A DNA stretch of 64,000 bases from Oscillospiraceae bacterium (GCA_015067995.1 SVLJ01000008.1:1-64000); one strand, 5' to 3'. Shown: positions 1-9,055, counted from the stretch's first letter. Notes: generated from the sequence alone by a model not told the origin. Made by a program: numbers and translations.

Positions 1-812
1 ACCGCGGCGCCGTCCAGTCCGACATGTGGGACACCGCTCTGGCCATGGGCCTGAAGAAGTGGGACGCCGGTACCTCCTGGACCCACGGCATCTTCTTCAA
101 CCTGCACGAGACCAACACCGACAGCCCTGTGGCCAACGTCAACGTCCGTAAGGCCATCCGCGCTGCCGTGGACGCCAACGCCGCTCTGCTGGCAGTTGCC
201 GGCGGCCGTCAGGACCGTGTCGTTCTGGATCCCTACTCTGTCATGAAGTCCAACGCTGCTTACGCCAGCAACAAGATGGAAGAGAACGAGTACAACATCC
301 ATGACGTTGCCAAGGCCAAGGAGTATCTGGCTGCCGCCAACTACAACGGCGAGCCCATCGTCTACCTGACCCACGCTTCCGGTAACTTCTACAAGGCTGC
401 CATGGCCGTCGTTCCCATGCTGGAGGCTGCCGGCATGAAGATCGAGCTGCTGGTCGTTGATAACGGCTCTCACACCGCCATGCGCAAGGATCCCGCCACC
501 GGCCACGACATCGGCTGCTGGGAGGTCCAGAAGAACGAGACCAACCCCGTCCTGCACTCCACCTTCGTCACCGGCACCCAGGGCTGGTGGTCCAGCCCCG
601 CTAAGGACGCTGCCATTGCCGTCATGAAGACCACTCCCACCGGCTCTGCTGAGTCCGTCGCCGCGTACAACGACTATCTGGATGCCGTTGTTGAGGAGTG
701 CCCCTACATTCTGTTCGGCCACCTGGTTGGTTACTCCTGGTGCTCCGGTGACTATGTCTCCGCCATGGTCGGCCAGACCAACTACTACTGGAACGACTAC
801 TTCGTGAAGTAA
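1..812 (+). CDS. Peptide ABC transporter substrate-binding protein, C-terminal part (cut by window start)
   Basis: The frame is open from the first bases, so the start lies outside the window; about 269 residues remain. The residues fit the C-terminal lobe of family 5 (oligo/dipeptide) solute-binding proteins, including the NVRKAIRAAVD segment that follows the ligand site in this family, and the short aromatic end NYYWNDYFVK. Such lipoproteins capture peptides outside the membrane and pass them to an ABC permease. The rest of the transporter must lie upstream, because the next gene is convergent. Peptide specificity cannot be read from the sequence. Confidence 0.85.
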   Translation, partial: RGAVQSDMWDTALAMGLKKWDAGTSWTHGIFFNLHETNTDSPVANVNVRKAIRAAVDANAALLAVAGGRQDRVVLDPYSVMKSNAAYASNKMEENEYNIHDVAKAKEYLAAANYNGEPIVYLTHASGNFYKAAMAVVPMLEAAGMKIELLVVDNGSHTAMRKDPATGHDIGCWEVQKNETNPVLHSTFVTGTQGWWSSPAKDAAIAVMKTTPTGSAESVAAYNDYLDAVVEECPYILFGHLVGYSWCSGDYVSAMVGQTNYYWNDYFVK

Positions 813-827
813 TTCCCTCGGAATCGC

Positions 828-853
828 ATTTGCATAGACCATTTGCATAGACC
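828..853. repeat. 13-bp tandem duplication
   Basis: ATTTGCATAGACC occurs twice back to back between the stop codon of the binding-protein gene and the terminator hairpin. It is probably a slippage duplication with no evident function. Confidence 0.7.
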
Positions 854-857
854 ATAG

Positions 858-895
858 AAAACCCGGCGCGGCAGTCAATCTGCCGCGCCGGGTTT
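858..895. terminator. Bidirectional intrinsic terminator
   Basis: A GC-rich inverted repeat (ACCCGGCGCGGCA / TGCCGCGCCGGGT) is flanked by AAA and TTT and separates two convergent genes, so it can end transcription from both sides. Confidence 0.85.
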
Positions 896-911
896 GCGCA
901 TTTGGGGGTGT

Positions 912-2273
912 TTACTGATGGATGCCGCGGTTCTTGTCGCCCTCGGGATTGACACCGAACTCATAGTCGTTGCCGGGAAGGATGGCGTTCAGCACAATAC
1001 CGGCGATGGCGGCGATGGCCAGACCGGTCAGGGTGATGGAGGTGCCGGCCACGGTGAAGGTCAGACCGCCGGAGAAGCCCAGACCGCACACAAGGATCAC
1101 GGCGGCGATGATCAGATTCCGGGAGTTGGTGAAGTCCACCTTGTTCTCCACGATGTTCCGCACACCGATGGCGGAGATCATGCCGTACAGGATGAAGGAA
1201 ACGCCGCCCACGATGGCGGAGGGCATGGAGCCGATGATCTCGGCCATCTTGGGGATGAAGCCCAGCACGATGGCGAACACGGCAGCCAGACGGACAACAC
1301 GGGGATCGTGGACGTTGGACAGAACCAGAACGCCGGTGTTTTCGCCGTAGGTGGTGTTGGCGGGGCCGCCGAACAGGGCAGACAGGGTGGTGGCCAGACC
1401 GTCACCGATCAGAGTGCGGTGCAGGCCGGGATCTTCAATGAAGTTGTTCTCAGTGGTGGCGGAGATGGCGGACATATCGCCGATGTGCTCCATCATGGTG
1501 GCCAGTGCGATGGGTGCCATCACCAGAATGGAGGTGATGTCAAACTTGGCGAGGGTGAAGGGAGGCAGGCCGATCCAGTCGGCTTTGGCCACGGCTGCGA
1601 AGCTCAGCAGAGGCTGGGCGACGCCGTTGCCGTCCAGAATGGTGACGCCGCAGGCGTTCATGATGATGGCGGCCGCATAGGAGATCACTACGCCCATGAG
1701 GATGGGGATGATCTTGAACATACCCTTGCCCCAGATGTTGAAGATGATGATGGTGGCCAGTGCGATGAGCGCCAGAGGCCAGCAGGTGGCGGCGTTGCTG
1801 ACAGCGGAGGGCGCCAGCGTCAGGCCGATGCAGACGATGATGGGGCCGGTGACCACGGGGGGCAGGAAGCGCATGACCTTCCTGACGCCTGCCACCTTGA
1901 TGATGGCTGCCAGGACCAGGTACACAAGACCGGCGATGACGATGCCGCCGCTGGTATAGGCCAGCTTTTCACTGGCGGGCATACCGGCGTAGATGCCGGA
2001 TTCCAGCTGCGCCATGGTGGAATAGCCGCCAAGGAAAGCGAAGGAAGAACCCAGGAAAGCGGGGATCTTCATCTTGGCGCATGCGTGGAAGAACAGAGTG
2101 CCGATACCGGCGAAGAACAGCGTGGTCTGAATGTTCAGAGGCAGGCCGTAGCCCTGTACAAGGATAGGGACAAGGATGGTTGCGCCAAACATGGCGAACA
2201 TGTGCTGCAGACCCAGGATCAGCATCTTGGGTGCGCCCAGCTGGCGTGCGTCGCGGATGGGTGCGTTGTTCAT
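912..2273 (-). CDS. uraA: Uracil permease, NCS2 (UraA) family
   Basis: A 453-residue polytopic membrane protein of the usual NCS2 length, a proton-coupled nucleobase importer of the inner membrane. Family signatures are visible: AFLGGY near residue 84, EHIGDMSA and TYGENTGV (the two glutamate sites that bind base and proton in UraA), and DPGLHRTLIGDG between them. The match around both glutamates is closer to uracil than to xanthine transporters, but exact specificity is inferred. The start has a GGGGGAAG ribosome site upstream. No PyrR-type leader was recognised. The gene stands alone, with a terminator downstream. Confidence 0.88.
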   Translation of the reverse strand: MNNAPIRDARQLGAPKMLILGLQHMFAMFGATILVPILVQGYGLPLNIQTTLFFAGIGTLFFHACAKMKIPAFLGSSFAFLGGYSTMAQLESGIYAGMPASEKLAYTSGGIVIAGLVYLVLAAIIKVAGVRKVMRFLPPVVTGPIIVCIGLTLAPSAVSNAATCWPLALIALATIIIFNIWGKGMFKIIPILMGVVISYAAAIIMNACGVTILDGNGVAQPLLSFAAVAKADWIGLPPFTLAKFDITSILVMAPIALATMMEHIGDMSAISATTENNFIEDPGLHRTLIGDGLATTLSALFGGPANTTYGENTGVLVLSNVHDPRVVRLAAVFAIVLGFIPKMAEIIGSMPSAIVGGVSFILYGMISAIGVRNIVENKVDFTNSRNLIIAAVILVCGLGFSGGLTFTVAGTSITLTGLAIAAIAGIVLNAILPGNDYEFGVNPEGDKNRGIHQ

Positions 2274-2436
2274 AGTGGAATCTTCCCCCTCTTTTTATAT
2301 TGGTACGGCCTGTGACGCGGAGTGACAGAAGACTGTTTTCGACAAGCTGTACCATGGGTAATTTATCACTTTAGCGACGGAGATGCAATGGCACTTTCAA
2401 CAAAAAATGCAGCCCGTTTGCGGGGAAATTGCGTGG

Positions 2437-2465
2437 TTGTTTCCGGAGGCGGAATGTGGTATTCT
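2437..2465 (+). promoter_or_regulatory. Candidate promoter for the regulator gene
   Basis: TTGTTT, a 17-bp spacer and TATTCT, about 50 bp before the start of the following gene. Confidence 0.45.
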
Positions 2466-2515
2466 GACGATAGCCGCTCTGGGTGAGAGACGGCGGAAGA
2501 AAGGCGGTGTCATCA

Positions 2516-3865
2516 TTGAAAATCGGACTGGTAGGCGCGGCAGCCACCATTGAGACCATCCATGCGCTGATGGACGGGGAAGAGGTTTTTGTGGAGCTGG
2601 TGGATTATCCCTGCCATCGTGAGAATGTGGTGGAGCTGCTGGCGGAGATCCAGAGCGGGCTGGACGGTGTCCTCTTTACCGGTGAGGCCATTTTTGTCCA
2701 TGCGGGGCGGTATGCCTCCGCTGTCGTGCCGTGGACATATCTCAAGCGGTCGGTGAACTCTGTGCTCTGCGTGCTGCTGCGGGCCGCCATGGACGGCCAC
2801 GATATCCGCAGGATCACCTATGATCTGCCCTACTTTACATCCAAGGAGATGCTGGGTTTGCTCTGTGACCGTGTGGGGTTGGACAAAAGCGAGGTCATGG
2901 TGAACTGCTACAGTGAATATAAGGATTCTGCGCCGGATGCAGGGCGAAGCGTGATGCATCCGCAAACGCCGCAGCACTGGCATCTGGAAAATTTCCGTAC
3001 GGGACGTGCGTCGGTGTGCCTGAGCAGTGTGGACAGCACTGTGTCCCACCCACTGCTGAAGGATTATCCGGCCTTTCAGGTGAAGATTACCGGCGAGGAT
3101 GTGGTGGAGGCGCTGAATACGCTGCGCTTCCGCAGTCAGCTGCAGACGCGGCAGCTGGCAGACCGCCATATGGAGGCAGTCTTGTCCATTGCTGTATATC
3201 TGCAGGATACCTATACACAGGGTATCCGGGAATACCGACAGCTTCAGAGCGCTTACCATGTGGAAAAGGCTATCCTGCGGTTTGCACAGGGCATCGGCGC
3301 TTCAGTGGAAAAGAATTCCGCCAACCGATTTCTTCTGTATGCCGACCGATCGGAACTGGAGCTGCGGACAGAAAATCTGACGAAGCTGGATCTTGCGGCA
3401 GATCTGCTCTCTGTCATGGATGTGCAGCGTGTGGCGGTGGGCGTCGGCTTCGGCCTGACCCACAGCATTGCCCGTGCCAATGCTCTGCAGGCAGCCAAAG
3501 CCGCGCGGCTGCAGGCCTACAGCTGCTGCTACACCGCCGATGACCATGCACGGCTGGAAGGGCCGCTGCTGATCGTCGGGAGCTGCTCCGGGGAGGAGCG
3601 GGACAAGCTCATCATCGAGCGGATCGCGGCGGAGACCTATGTGGGCGTTTCCGTACTGAATACCCTCATCAAGGCACAGAAGCAGTACGGCTTCGATGTC
3701 ATCACCTCCGGCGAGCTGGCGGAGATGTGCAAGCTTTCTGCAAATCAGATGAACCGGATCCTCACCAAGCTGGAAGCTGGCGGTTATGCGAAGATCGTGG
3801 GCAGTCAGGCACATTCCGCCACCGGAAGGCCGCGGCGGCTCATCCGTCTGGACTTTGGAATTTGA
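2516..3865 (+). CDS. Putative transcriptional regulator with C-terminal winged helix
   Basis: About 449 residues, family not recognised. The last ~70 residues look like a winged-helix DNA-binding domain (SGELAEMCKLSANQMNRI followed by LTKLEAGGYAKIVG). The middle part has the segment VAVGVGFGLTHSIARANAL, which recalls degenerate nucleotidyl-cyclase/GGDEF-like folds in some sensory regulators. The N-terminal ~200 residues begin LKIGLVGAAATIETIHAL and suggest a ligand-binding fold. I chose the TTG at 2516 because AAAGG lies 11 bases upstream; GTG at 2507 or 2483 is also possible. It lies just upstream of the M20/CapA operon in the same direction and may control it; that link is only positional. 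Confidence 0.6.
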   Translation: MKIGLVGAAATIETIHALMDGEEVFVELVDYPCHRENVVELLAEIQSGLDGVLFTGEAIFVHAGRYASAVVPWTYLKRSVNSVLCVLLRAAMDGHDIRRITYDLPYFTSKEMLGLLCDRVGLDKSEVMVNCYSEYKDSAPDAGRSVMHPQTPQHWHLENFRTGRASVCLSSVDSTVSHPLLKDYPAFQVKITGEDVVEALNTLRFRSQLQTRQLADRHMEAVLSIAVYLQDTYTQGIREYRQLQSAYHVEKAILRFAQGIGASVEKNSANRFLLYADRSELELRTENLTKLDLAADLLSVMDVQRVAVGVGFGLTHSIARANALQAAKAARLQAYSCCYTADDHARLEGPLLIVGSCSGEERDKLIIERIAAETYVGVSVLNTLIKAQKQYGFDVITSGELAEMCKLSANQMNRILTKLEAGGYAKIVGSQAHSATGRPRRLIRLDFGI

Positions 3866-3871
3866 CAAAAA

Positions 3872-3908
3872 ACAGGGCATGGATACATTCTGTGCTCTGT
3901 TTTTTTAG
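3872..3908 (+). terminator. Intrinsic terminator after the regulator gene
   Basis: AAACAGGGCA pairs, with G-U wobbles, with TGTGCTCTGTTT across a short loop and is followed by a T run. Confidence 0.6.
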
Positions 3909-3946
3909 TTTTGTGCAAGTTTTGTAACTTTTTATTTTCGGAAGGA

Positions 3947-3974
3947 TTGACTATCATAGAGACAGGATTACAAT
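3947..3974 (+). promoter_or_regulatory. Promoter of the peptidase operon
   Basis: TTGACT, a 16-bp spacer and TACAAT lie just upstream of the M20 gene, giving a leader of roughly 25 bases with a good ribosome site. Confidence 0.6.
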
Positions 3975-4006
3975 GAAAATAATACTGTTTGGAAAAGAGG
4001 ATGTTT

Positions 4007-5179
4007 ATGACGGAAAAAGTGTTTGCATGCGTAAGCGCTCGGGAGAAGGAGTACCTGGATTTCCTCAAGGGCATGATCGAGCTGGAGAGCTATACCCCCG
4101 ACAAGGCGGACGTGGACGCCGTGGGCGACTACATCCGCACCTTCGCCGAGGCACACGGATTCGATGTAAAGGTAGTACCTTTCGAAAGGGCTGGCAACGG
4201 CCTGTTAATCACCTGTAATCAGGACGCGCCCATGCTGCCTGTCACCTTCACCGGCCATATGGACACCGTGCATCCCAGAGGCACCTTTGAGGAGCCTCTG
4301 TGCCGTGTGGAAGACGGCAAGATGTTTGGACCCGGCACGCAGGACATGAAGGGCGGCATCGTGGTGGGCATGCTGGCCATGCAGGCGCTGATGGATGCCG
4401 GTTACCGTGACCGTCCTCTCAAGCTGGTGCTCATCAGCGACGAGGAGCTCAGCGAGGGCCTCTCCGGTGAGCCCGGCAAGGATTTCATCCGTGACAATGC
4501 CCGCGGCAGCGCTGCTGCCATTACGCTGGAAGGAACCGGCGATGAACAGCGCATCACCGTGGGCCGCAAGGGCTCCATCCGCTACCGCGTCCATGTGAAG
4601 GGCAAGGCATCCCACGCCGGCGCTGCTTACAGCAAGGGCATCAGCGCTATCAAGGAGGCTGCCCATAAGATCCTGAACATCGAGGCTGCCAGTGTGCAGG
4701 AGCAGATCACCTACAACTGCGGCCTGCTGAAGGCGGGCACATCGCCCAATACCGTGCCGGAGCATGCAGAGTTTACTCTCTACAACCGTTACTGGACCAT
4801 GGCCCAGCGGCAGGAGATCCGGGATCATGTGGAGGGCATCATCGCCACCTCCTACATCCCCGGTACCGAGTCCACCTTTGAGATCATCGGTGAGCGTCCG
4901 CCTATGGAACCCACCGAGAGTAATCGCGCCCTGTGCAGCCACATCATGCGCATTTCCGACAAGTACGGCATCTGTGAGGGGATGCACGAGCATTTGCAGA
5001 TGAGCGGTTCCGATGCGGCCTATACCACCATGGCAGGCGCACCCAGTGTCTGCAGCATGGGCCCGCTGGGAGCCGGGGCTCACTCTACCCGCGAATTCAT
5101 TTACATCGACTCGGTTGCCAGACGTGCCAAGCTGATGGCTGCCGTGGTGGCGGAGCTGCCGGAGGAGTTCGGCAAATAA
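4007..5179 (+). CDS. M20-family metallopeptidase (ArgE/DapE/carboxypeptidase G2-like)
   Basis: A 390-residue cytoplasmic zinc hydrolase that removes an amino acid or acyl group from a peptide-like substrate. Metal-site motifs are in the usual order: TGHMDTVHP (H84, D86), GPGTQDMKGG (D113), DEE (145-147) and a C-terminal GAHSTRE with the last histidine. The lid-domain signature HAGAAYSKGISAIKEA is present. ATG 4007 was chosen because GAGG ends six bases before it; a TTG at 3989 and an ATG at 4001 are also in frame. It is the first gene of a four-gene operon, with 18 bases to the next start. The substrate is unknown; the preceding peptide-binding protein and the CapA partner suggest gamma-glutamyl or other peptides. 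Confidence 0.85.
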   Translation: MTEKVFACVSAREKEYLDFLKGMIELESYTPDKADVDAVGDYIRTFAEAHGFDVKVVPFERAGNGLLITCNQDAPMLPVTFTGHMDTVHPRGTFEEPLCRVEDGKMFGPGTQDMKGGIVVGMLAMQALMDAGYRDRPLKLVLISDEELSEGLSGEPGKDFIRDNARGSAAAITLEGTGDEQRITVGRKGSIRYRVHVKGKASHAGAAYSKGISAIKEAAHKILNIEAASVQEQITYNCGLLKAGTSPNTVPEHAEFTLYNRYWTMAQRQEIRDHVEGIIATSYIPGTESTFEIIGERPPMEPTESNRALCSHIMRISDKYGICEGMHEHLQMSGSDAAYTTMAGAPSVCSMGPLGAGAHSTREFIYIDSVARRAKLMAAVVAELPEEFGK

Positions 5180-5197
5180 ACAAGGAGGAGAAGCAGC

Positions 5198-6055
5198 ATG
5201 GATGCACATAAGATTCCTGTAGAGGCGCTGAAAGAAGTTTGCGCCAAAATCGACGGCCAGTGTGCGATGTATGTTTCCGTTCCGGGAACAGGTGAGAAGT
5301 TTGTCCTGAACGAAGATAAGATTTTCAGTGCTGCCAGCACCATCAAGATCCCCATGCTTGCCCTGCTGTTTCAGGACGCCGAGGCGGGGAAAGTAGATCT
5401 TGCCAAAAAGATCCGCGTGAAGCCGGAAAACCGTGTGGTGGGCAGCGGCATCCTCCGTTCCCTGAGCCCCGATCTGGAACTGCCCCTTTTTGATATTGCC
5501 AACCTGATGATCGTCATGAGCGACAATACCGCCACCAACGAGGTGGCGGATGCCGTGGGTATGGATCGTGTGCGTCAGTATTGTATCGACAACGGCTATA
5601 CCAACACCTGGATGTGGCGGAAGATGTTCTTCAAGGGATACATGCCCGAGCCTCAGGTGCCCGAGGGAATGCCGGTGAACGCTACCACGGCCGGTGATCT
5701 GGGACGTATGCTGGAGAGCATGGCGGCTGGCACCTGTGTCAGCGAGAAGGCCAGTCGTAAGATGATCCAAATCATGGCCGGTCAGCGTCTTGCCAGACTG
5801 AAAACGCTGCTGCCGTGTGCCGAGCGTGTGGAGCCCTACGAGGAAGAACTGCGCCTGCCGCCGGAAGGTAAGGTGGTGGTAGCCTGCAAGGGCGGGACCC
5901 TGACAGACCCCGGCATTGCACATGATGCGGGTGTTTTCTATCTGCCCGACGGCCGGTACTATGTGATGGTCATGTGTACTCAGACCGGCAGCGTGGACGC
6001 GGCTACCAAAATCATCAACGAGGCTGGCCTTTTGATGTACGAGGCCATGAAGTAA
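5198..6055 (+). CDS. Class A beta-lactamase-fold serine hydrolase, no signal peptide
   Basis: 285 residues. The three active-site motifs of the serine beta-lactamase/DD-peptidase superfamily are present: S47-T-I-K50, SDN in MSDNTATN near 110, and KGG in CKGGTLTD near 230. There is no signal peptide or lipobox, so it should act in the cytoplasm, unlike true beta-lactamases. I see no clear Glu166-type omega loop. With the M20 peptidase before it and two hydrolases after it, a role as amidase or peptidase in intracellular peptide breakdown is more likely than drug resistance. The ribosome site AAGGAGGAG is strong. Confidence 0.8.
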   Translation: MDAHKIPVEALKEVCAKIDGQCAMYVSVPGTGEKFVLNEDKIFSAASTIKIPMLALLFQDAEAGKVDLAKKIRVKPENRVVGSGILRSLSPDLELPLFDIANLMIVMSDNTATNEVADAVGMDRVRQYCIDNGYTNTWMWRKMFFKGYMPEPQVPEGMPVNATTAGDLGRMLESMAAGTCVSEKASRKMIQIMAGQRLARLKTLLPCAERVEPYEEELRLPPEGKVVVACKGGTLTDPGIAHDAGVFYLPDGRYYVMVMCTQTGSVDAATKIINEAGLLMYEAMK

Positions 6056-6067
6056 GGAGAGAGAACC

Positions 6068-6907
6068 ATGAAGGCATACAACAAGTTTTCACTGACACAC
6101 TATGCCGCAACCGTCTGCAAGCTCATGGGCATTGAAGCACCTGCCTGTGCGGATGAGCCTCTGGACTGGGCCTGCGATATTCTGTCCGATCTCTGCAAGG
6201 ACGGCTTTGACCGTGTGCTGATCCACAATCCCGACGCAGTGGGCATGTGGCTGTATCAGTCCTATCCCGACGCTTTTGAGCCGGTGCTGAAGCACACCCA
6301 GCTGACCATCCCCTTCAAGACGGTGATGCCTTCCGTGACGCCGGTTTGCTTCGGCACCATGTATACCGGTGCGGAGCCTGCCGTCCATGGCATCCAGTCC
6401 TACACCAAGCCTGTCATCAAGATCGATACCTTCTTTGATGCAGTGCTGCGGGCAGGGAAGAAGGTAGCCATGATCGTCACTCCCAACTGCTCTCTGGCCA
6501 GAGTGTTCCTGGAGCGTGACATCGACTTCTACCACTGCGATACAGAGAGTGCTGCCGTGGTAAAGGCACAGGAACTGATCGTCAAGGATGAGTATGACGT
6601 GATCTGCGTCTATACCTTCATGTACGATACCCTGACCCACCGCAACGGCACGGAGGATCCGGATACGCTGGATGCTCTGTATCGTCAGGGAACCTTCTTC
6701 GATACGCTGGTGTCCTCTGTGAAGCGGCACTGGAAGCAGCACAACACCCTCGTTGCTTTTTCTCCCGACCACGGTGCCCACGATGTGCCGCTCGGAGAGG
6801 TGAAGTACGGCAGCAAGGGCAATATCCACAAGGGAACCCACGGCACCGACATGACGAAGGATCTCAATATCCTCCACTATTTCGGTGTGGTGCGACGCAT
6901 GCTGTAA
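6068..6907 (+). CDS. Alkaline phosphatase superfamily hydrolase (nucleotide pyrophosphatase/phosphodiesterase type)
   Basis: 279 residues, no signal peptide. The metal and nucleophile pattern of the superfamily can be followed: NPDAVG near 50, MPSVTPVCFGTMYTG around 95 where a Thr/Ser nucleophile is expected, YDTLTHRNG with Asp/His ligands, SPDHGAHDV near 236, and GTHGTDM with the last histidine. Such enzymes cleave phosphoesters or phosphodiesters. It starts 12 bases after the preceding stop and belongs to the operon. It is shorter than typical NPP enzymes. The substrate is not predictable here. Confidence 0.72.
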   Translation: MKAYNKFSLTHYAATVCKLMGIEAPACADEPLDWACDILSDLCKDGFDRVLIHNPDAVGMWLYQSYPDAFEPVLKHTQLTIPFKTVMPSVTPVCFGTMYTGAEPAVHGIQSYTKPVIKIDTFFDAVLRAGKKVAMIVTPNCSLARVFLERDIDFYHCDTESAAVVKAQELIVKDEYDVICVYTFMYDTLTHRNGTEDPDTLDALYRQGTFFDTLVSSVKRHWKQHNTLVAFSPDHGAHDVPLGEVKYGSKGNIHKGTHGTDMTKDLNILHYFGVVRRML

Positions 6908-6928
6908 CAGGAAAGGAAAAAGAAATGT

Positions 6929-8239
6929 ATGAACTTGCCGAAGGTAAAATTTACCGCTGCCGGCGATATGCTGATCCAGCGTGTGATCTCCACAGAGTAT
7001 GAAGGATTCCAGGCGGTCAGCGATTACATCCGCAAGGGTGACGCCCGATTCTTCAACTTTGAATCCATCATCTATCGGGACGGTATCTGGGGCAACCAGT
7101 TCAACGGCGGCTCCTTCCACAACTCTGATATCCGGACGCTGGACATTGCCGCTGAGTATGGCTTCAACATGATGTCCTTCGCCAATAACCATACCTTTGA
7201 CTGGGGTTACGGCGGCCTGATCTCCACGCTGGACGCCCTGAAGGGAACAAAGTTCGTACATACCGGCGTGGGTATGAATCTGGATGAGGCGGCTGCACCC
7301 GCTTATCTGGATACCCCCAACGCCCGCGTGGCGCTGATCTCCATGACCGCATCCATGGTCAATGACGCGGCTATGGCCGGCAAGCAGTCCCGCCGCGTCA
7401 TCGGACGCCCCGGCGTCAACGGCCTGCGTCTGCAGGAGAAGATGGAGGTCACGCCGGAGCAGTTCCGCGTTCTGCAGGAAATCGCTGATACCAGCGGCAT
7501 CAACGATTCCGTCAAGATCTCCCGCGCAGAAGGATATACCTCTTTGAAGAAGGATGACACTGTGGAGCTGGGCCGCAAGATGAAATTCTTCTGCGGCGAC
7601 AAGACCCATTACCATACCACCCTGCATAAAAAGGATATGGAGCGGCTGGAGAAGGCCATCTATGAGGCCAAGAGTCAGGCGGACTACATTCTGGTGAGCA
7701 TCCACGCACACCAGACCAGCGGTAATTCCAAAGAGAATCCCGCAGAGTTCCTGGTGGAGTTTGCCCACCGCTGCATCGACATGGGCGCTCACGCAGTGCT
7801 GGGTCACGGCCCTCATCTGCTGCGCCCGCTGGAGATCTACAACAATCGCCCCATCTTCTATTCTCTTGGTGACTTCATGCTCCACAATGAGAGCGTCACC
7901 TTCGCGCCGGAGGATATGTATGAGAAGTACGGCCTTACCTCCGACGATCCCCTGTGCGAGATCTACCGCAAGCGTTCCCGCGACTATACCGTGGGCCTGC
8001 TGACGGATCACAAGATGATGGAGTCGGTGATCCCCTATTTTGAGATGGAGGATGGCCGACTGACCCACCTGGAGCTGTTCCCCATTGAGCTGGGCTTTGG
8101 CGAGCCCCGTTACCGTCTGGGCAATCCCAGGTTCTGCCCGGATAAGGGTATCATCGAACGTCTTGCCGAGATCTCTGCACCCTACGGAACGGAGGTCACC
8201 ATCGATGAGCGGGGCATCGGCATCGTGAAGCTGCCCTGA
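6929..8239 (+). CDS. CapA-family metallophosphatase-like protein
   Basis: 436 residues, matching the CapA/PgsA capsule-synthesis family, a calcineurin-like metallophosphatase fold. Motifs include AAGDMLI at the N-terminus, FFNFES near 43, FANNHTFDWGYGGL (the conserved N-N-H-x-x-D-x-G) and LGHGPHLLRP followed by FYSLGDFML. In Bacillus, CapA takes part in poly-gamma-glutamate export. This protein has no N-terminal membrane anchor or signal peptide, so an enzymatic role in the cytoplasm is more likely. It is the last gene of the operon and is followed by a strong terminator. Confidence 0.82.
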   Translation: MNLPKVKFTAAGDMLIQRVISTEYEGFQAVSDYIRKGDARFFNFESIIYRDGIWGNQFNGGSFHNSDIRTLDIAAEYGFNMMSFANNHTFDWGYGGLISTLDALKGTKFVHTGVGMNLDEAAAPAYLDTPNARVALISMTASMVNDAAMAGKQSRRVIGRPGVNGLRLQEKMEVTPEQFRVLQEIADTSGINDSVKISRAEGYTSLKKDDTVELGRKMKFFCGDKTHYHTTLHKKDMERLEKAIYEAKSQADYILVSIHAHQTSGNSKENPAEFLVEFAHRCIDMGAHAVLGHGPHLLRPLEIYNNRPIFYSLGDFMLHNESVTFAPEDMYEKYGLTSDDPLCEIYRKRSRDYTVGLLTDHKMMESVIPYFEMEDGRLTHLELFPIELGFGEPRYRLGNPRFCPDKGIIERLAEISAPYGTEVTIDERGIGIVKLP

Positions 8240-8251
8240 TGATTTTACAAG

Positions 8252-8282
8252 ACCCGAAGTCTGCAAAGACTTCGGGTTTTTT
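8252..8282 (+). terminator. Intrinsic terminator of the peptidase-CapA operon
   Basis: ACCCGAAGTC, a six-base loop and GACTTCGGGT, followed by six T residues. Confidence 0.9.
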
Positions 8283-8351
8283 CTGTCGGGCAGTTGCAAG
8301 GCGGAGGGGAGGATGGTATAATCTCGCTCAGATGCTCTGCGGACGTTCCGC

Positions 8352-9029
8352 ATGAAAGAAAGCAGGTGGAATATGCTGAAGGCGTATGGCAAGCGATTTC
8401 TCTTCTGTACCCTGAGCCTTGCCCTGTACGGGTTCGGAAATTTTCTGGGGGTCAAGGCCGGTGCGGCCGGAACCAATGCATGGAATACTCTGTCACTGGG
8501 AATTTCTCAAAATTTTGCCATCAGCTTTGGCAGCGCCACGCTGCTCATCAGTGCGGTCATCATTGTCATCGATCTGCTGGGGAGGGGAAAGCTGGGATTC
8601 GGCACCGTTCTCAACGTGCTGCTGATCCCGTTCTTTTCCGACCTTTTTCTGGCTGTTTTTGAGGCGGTACCCACGGCCGCCGGTCCGGTGGCAGGCGCGG
8701 CCTGTACGCTGCTGGGGCAGGTGGTTCTTTCCTTCGCAACCATCCTGTATATGAAACCGGAGCTGGGCTGCGGTCCCCGGGATACCCTGATGATCCTGCT
8801 GGGAAAGCAGTTTCCGAAAATACCCATTGGAGCCGCAAAGCTCGGACTGGAAATAGCGGTGCTGCTGGTGGGCGTCTTTATGGGCGCACCCCTTGGCCTT
8901 GGTACGGTACTGGTTCTGGTGCTGCAGGCCGGTATTTTCCAGTTGGCCTGTAAGATCACCCACTATGAACCCCGCACAGTCAATCACGAGAGCATATTGG
9001 ATACATGCCGCCGCATGCTGGGCGCATGA
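8352..9029 (+). CDS. YczE/YitT-like integral membrane protein
   Basis: 225 residues with about five hydrophobic segments. The first carries YGFGNFLGVKAGAAG, and a later loop has the G-x-G-P-R-D motif (ELGCGPRDTLM) typical of YczE-type proteins. Function is not established; in Bacillus yczE lies beside sfp. ATG 8373, with AGGTGG upstream, is an alternative start and would remove seven residues. The downstream transporter gene starts 26 bases after the stop and is likely co-transcribed. Confidence 0.75.
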   Translation: MKESRWNMLKAYGKRFLFCTLSLALYGFGNFLGVKAGAAGTNAWNTLSLGISQNFAISFGSATLLISAVIIVIDLLGRGKLGFGTVLNVLLIPFFSDLFLAVFEAVPTAAGPVAGAACTLLGQVVLSFATILYMKPELGCGPRDTLMILLGKQFPKIPIGAAKLGLEIAVLLVGVFMGAPLGLGTVLVLVLQAGIFQLACKITHYEPRTVNHESILDTCRRMLGA

Positions 9030-9055
9030 CTGCCGGAAGAAAGGAAGTTTTGCTT

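Noticed and set aside
894..2315. 473-codon plus-strand frame opposite the uracil permease gene
   Set aside because: Low-complexity Gly/Asp/His-rich translation typical of the antisense of a GC-rich membrane protein; the minus-strand frame carries the family motifs.
5198..6055. Beta-lactamase resistance gene
   Set aside because: The fold motifs are there, but there is no signal peptide, no clear Glu166 loop and the operon is catabolic in character.
6089..8476. 795-codon minus-strand frame
   Set aside because: It is antisense to the phosphatase and CapA genes and shows no motif. The same applies to long antisense frames at 4205-5923, 20306-21922, 47315-48910, 49248-50534, 50779-52653, 57647-59551 and 60206-61852.
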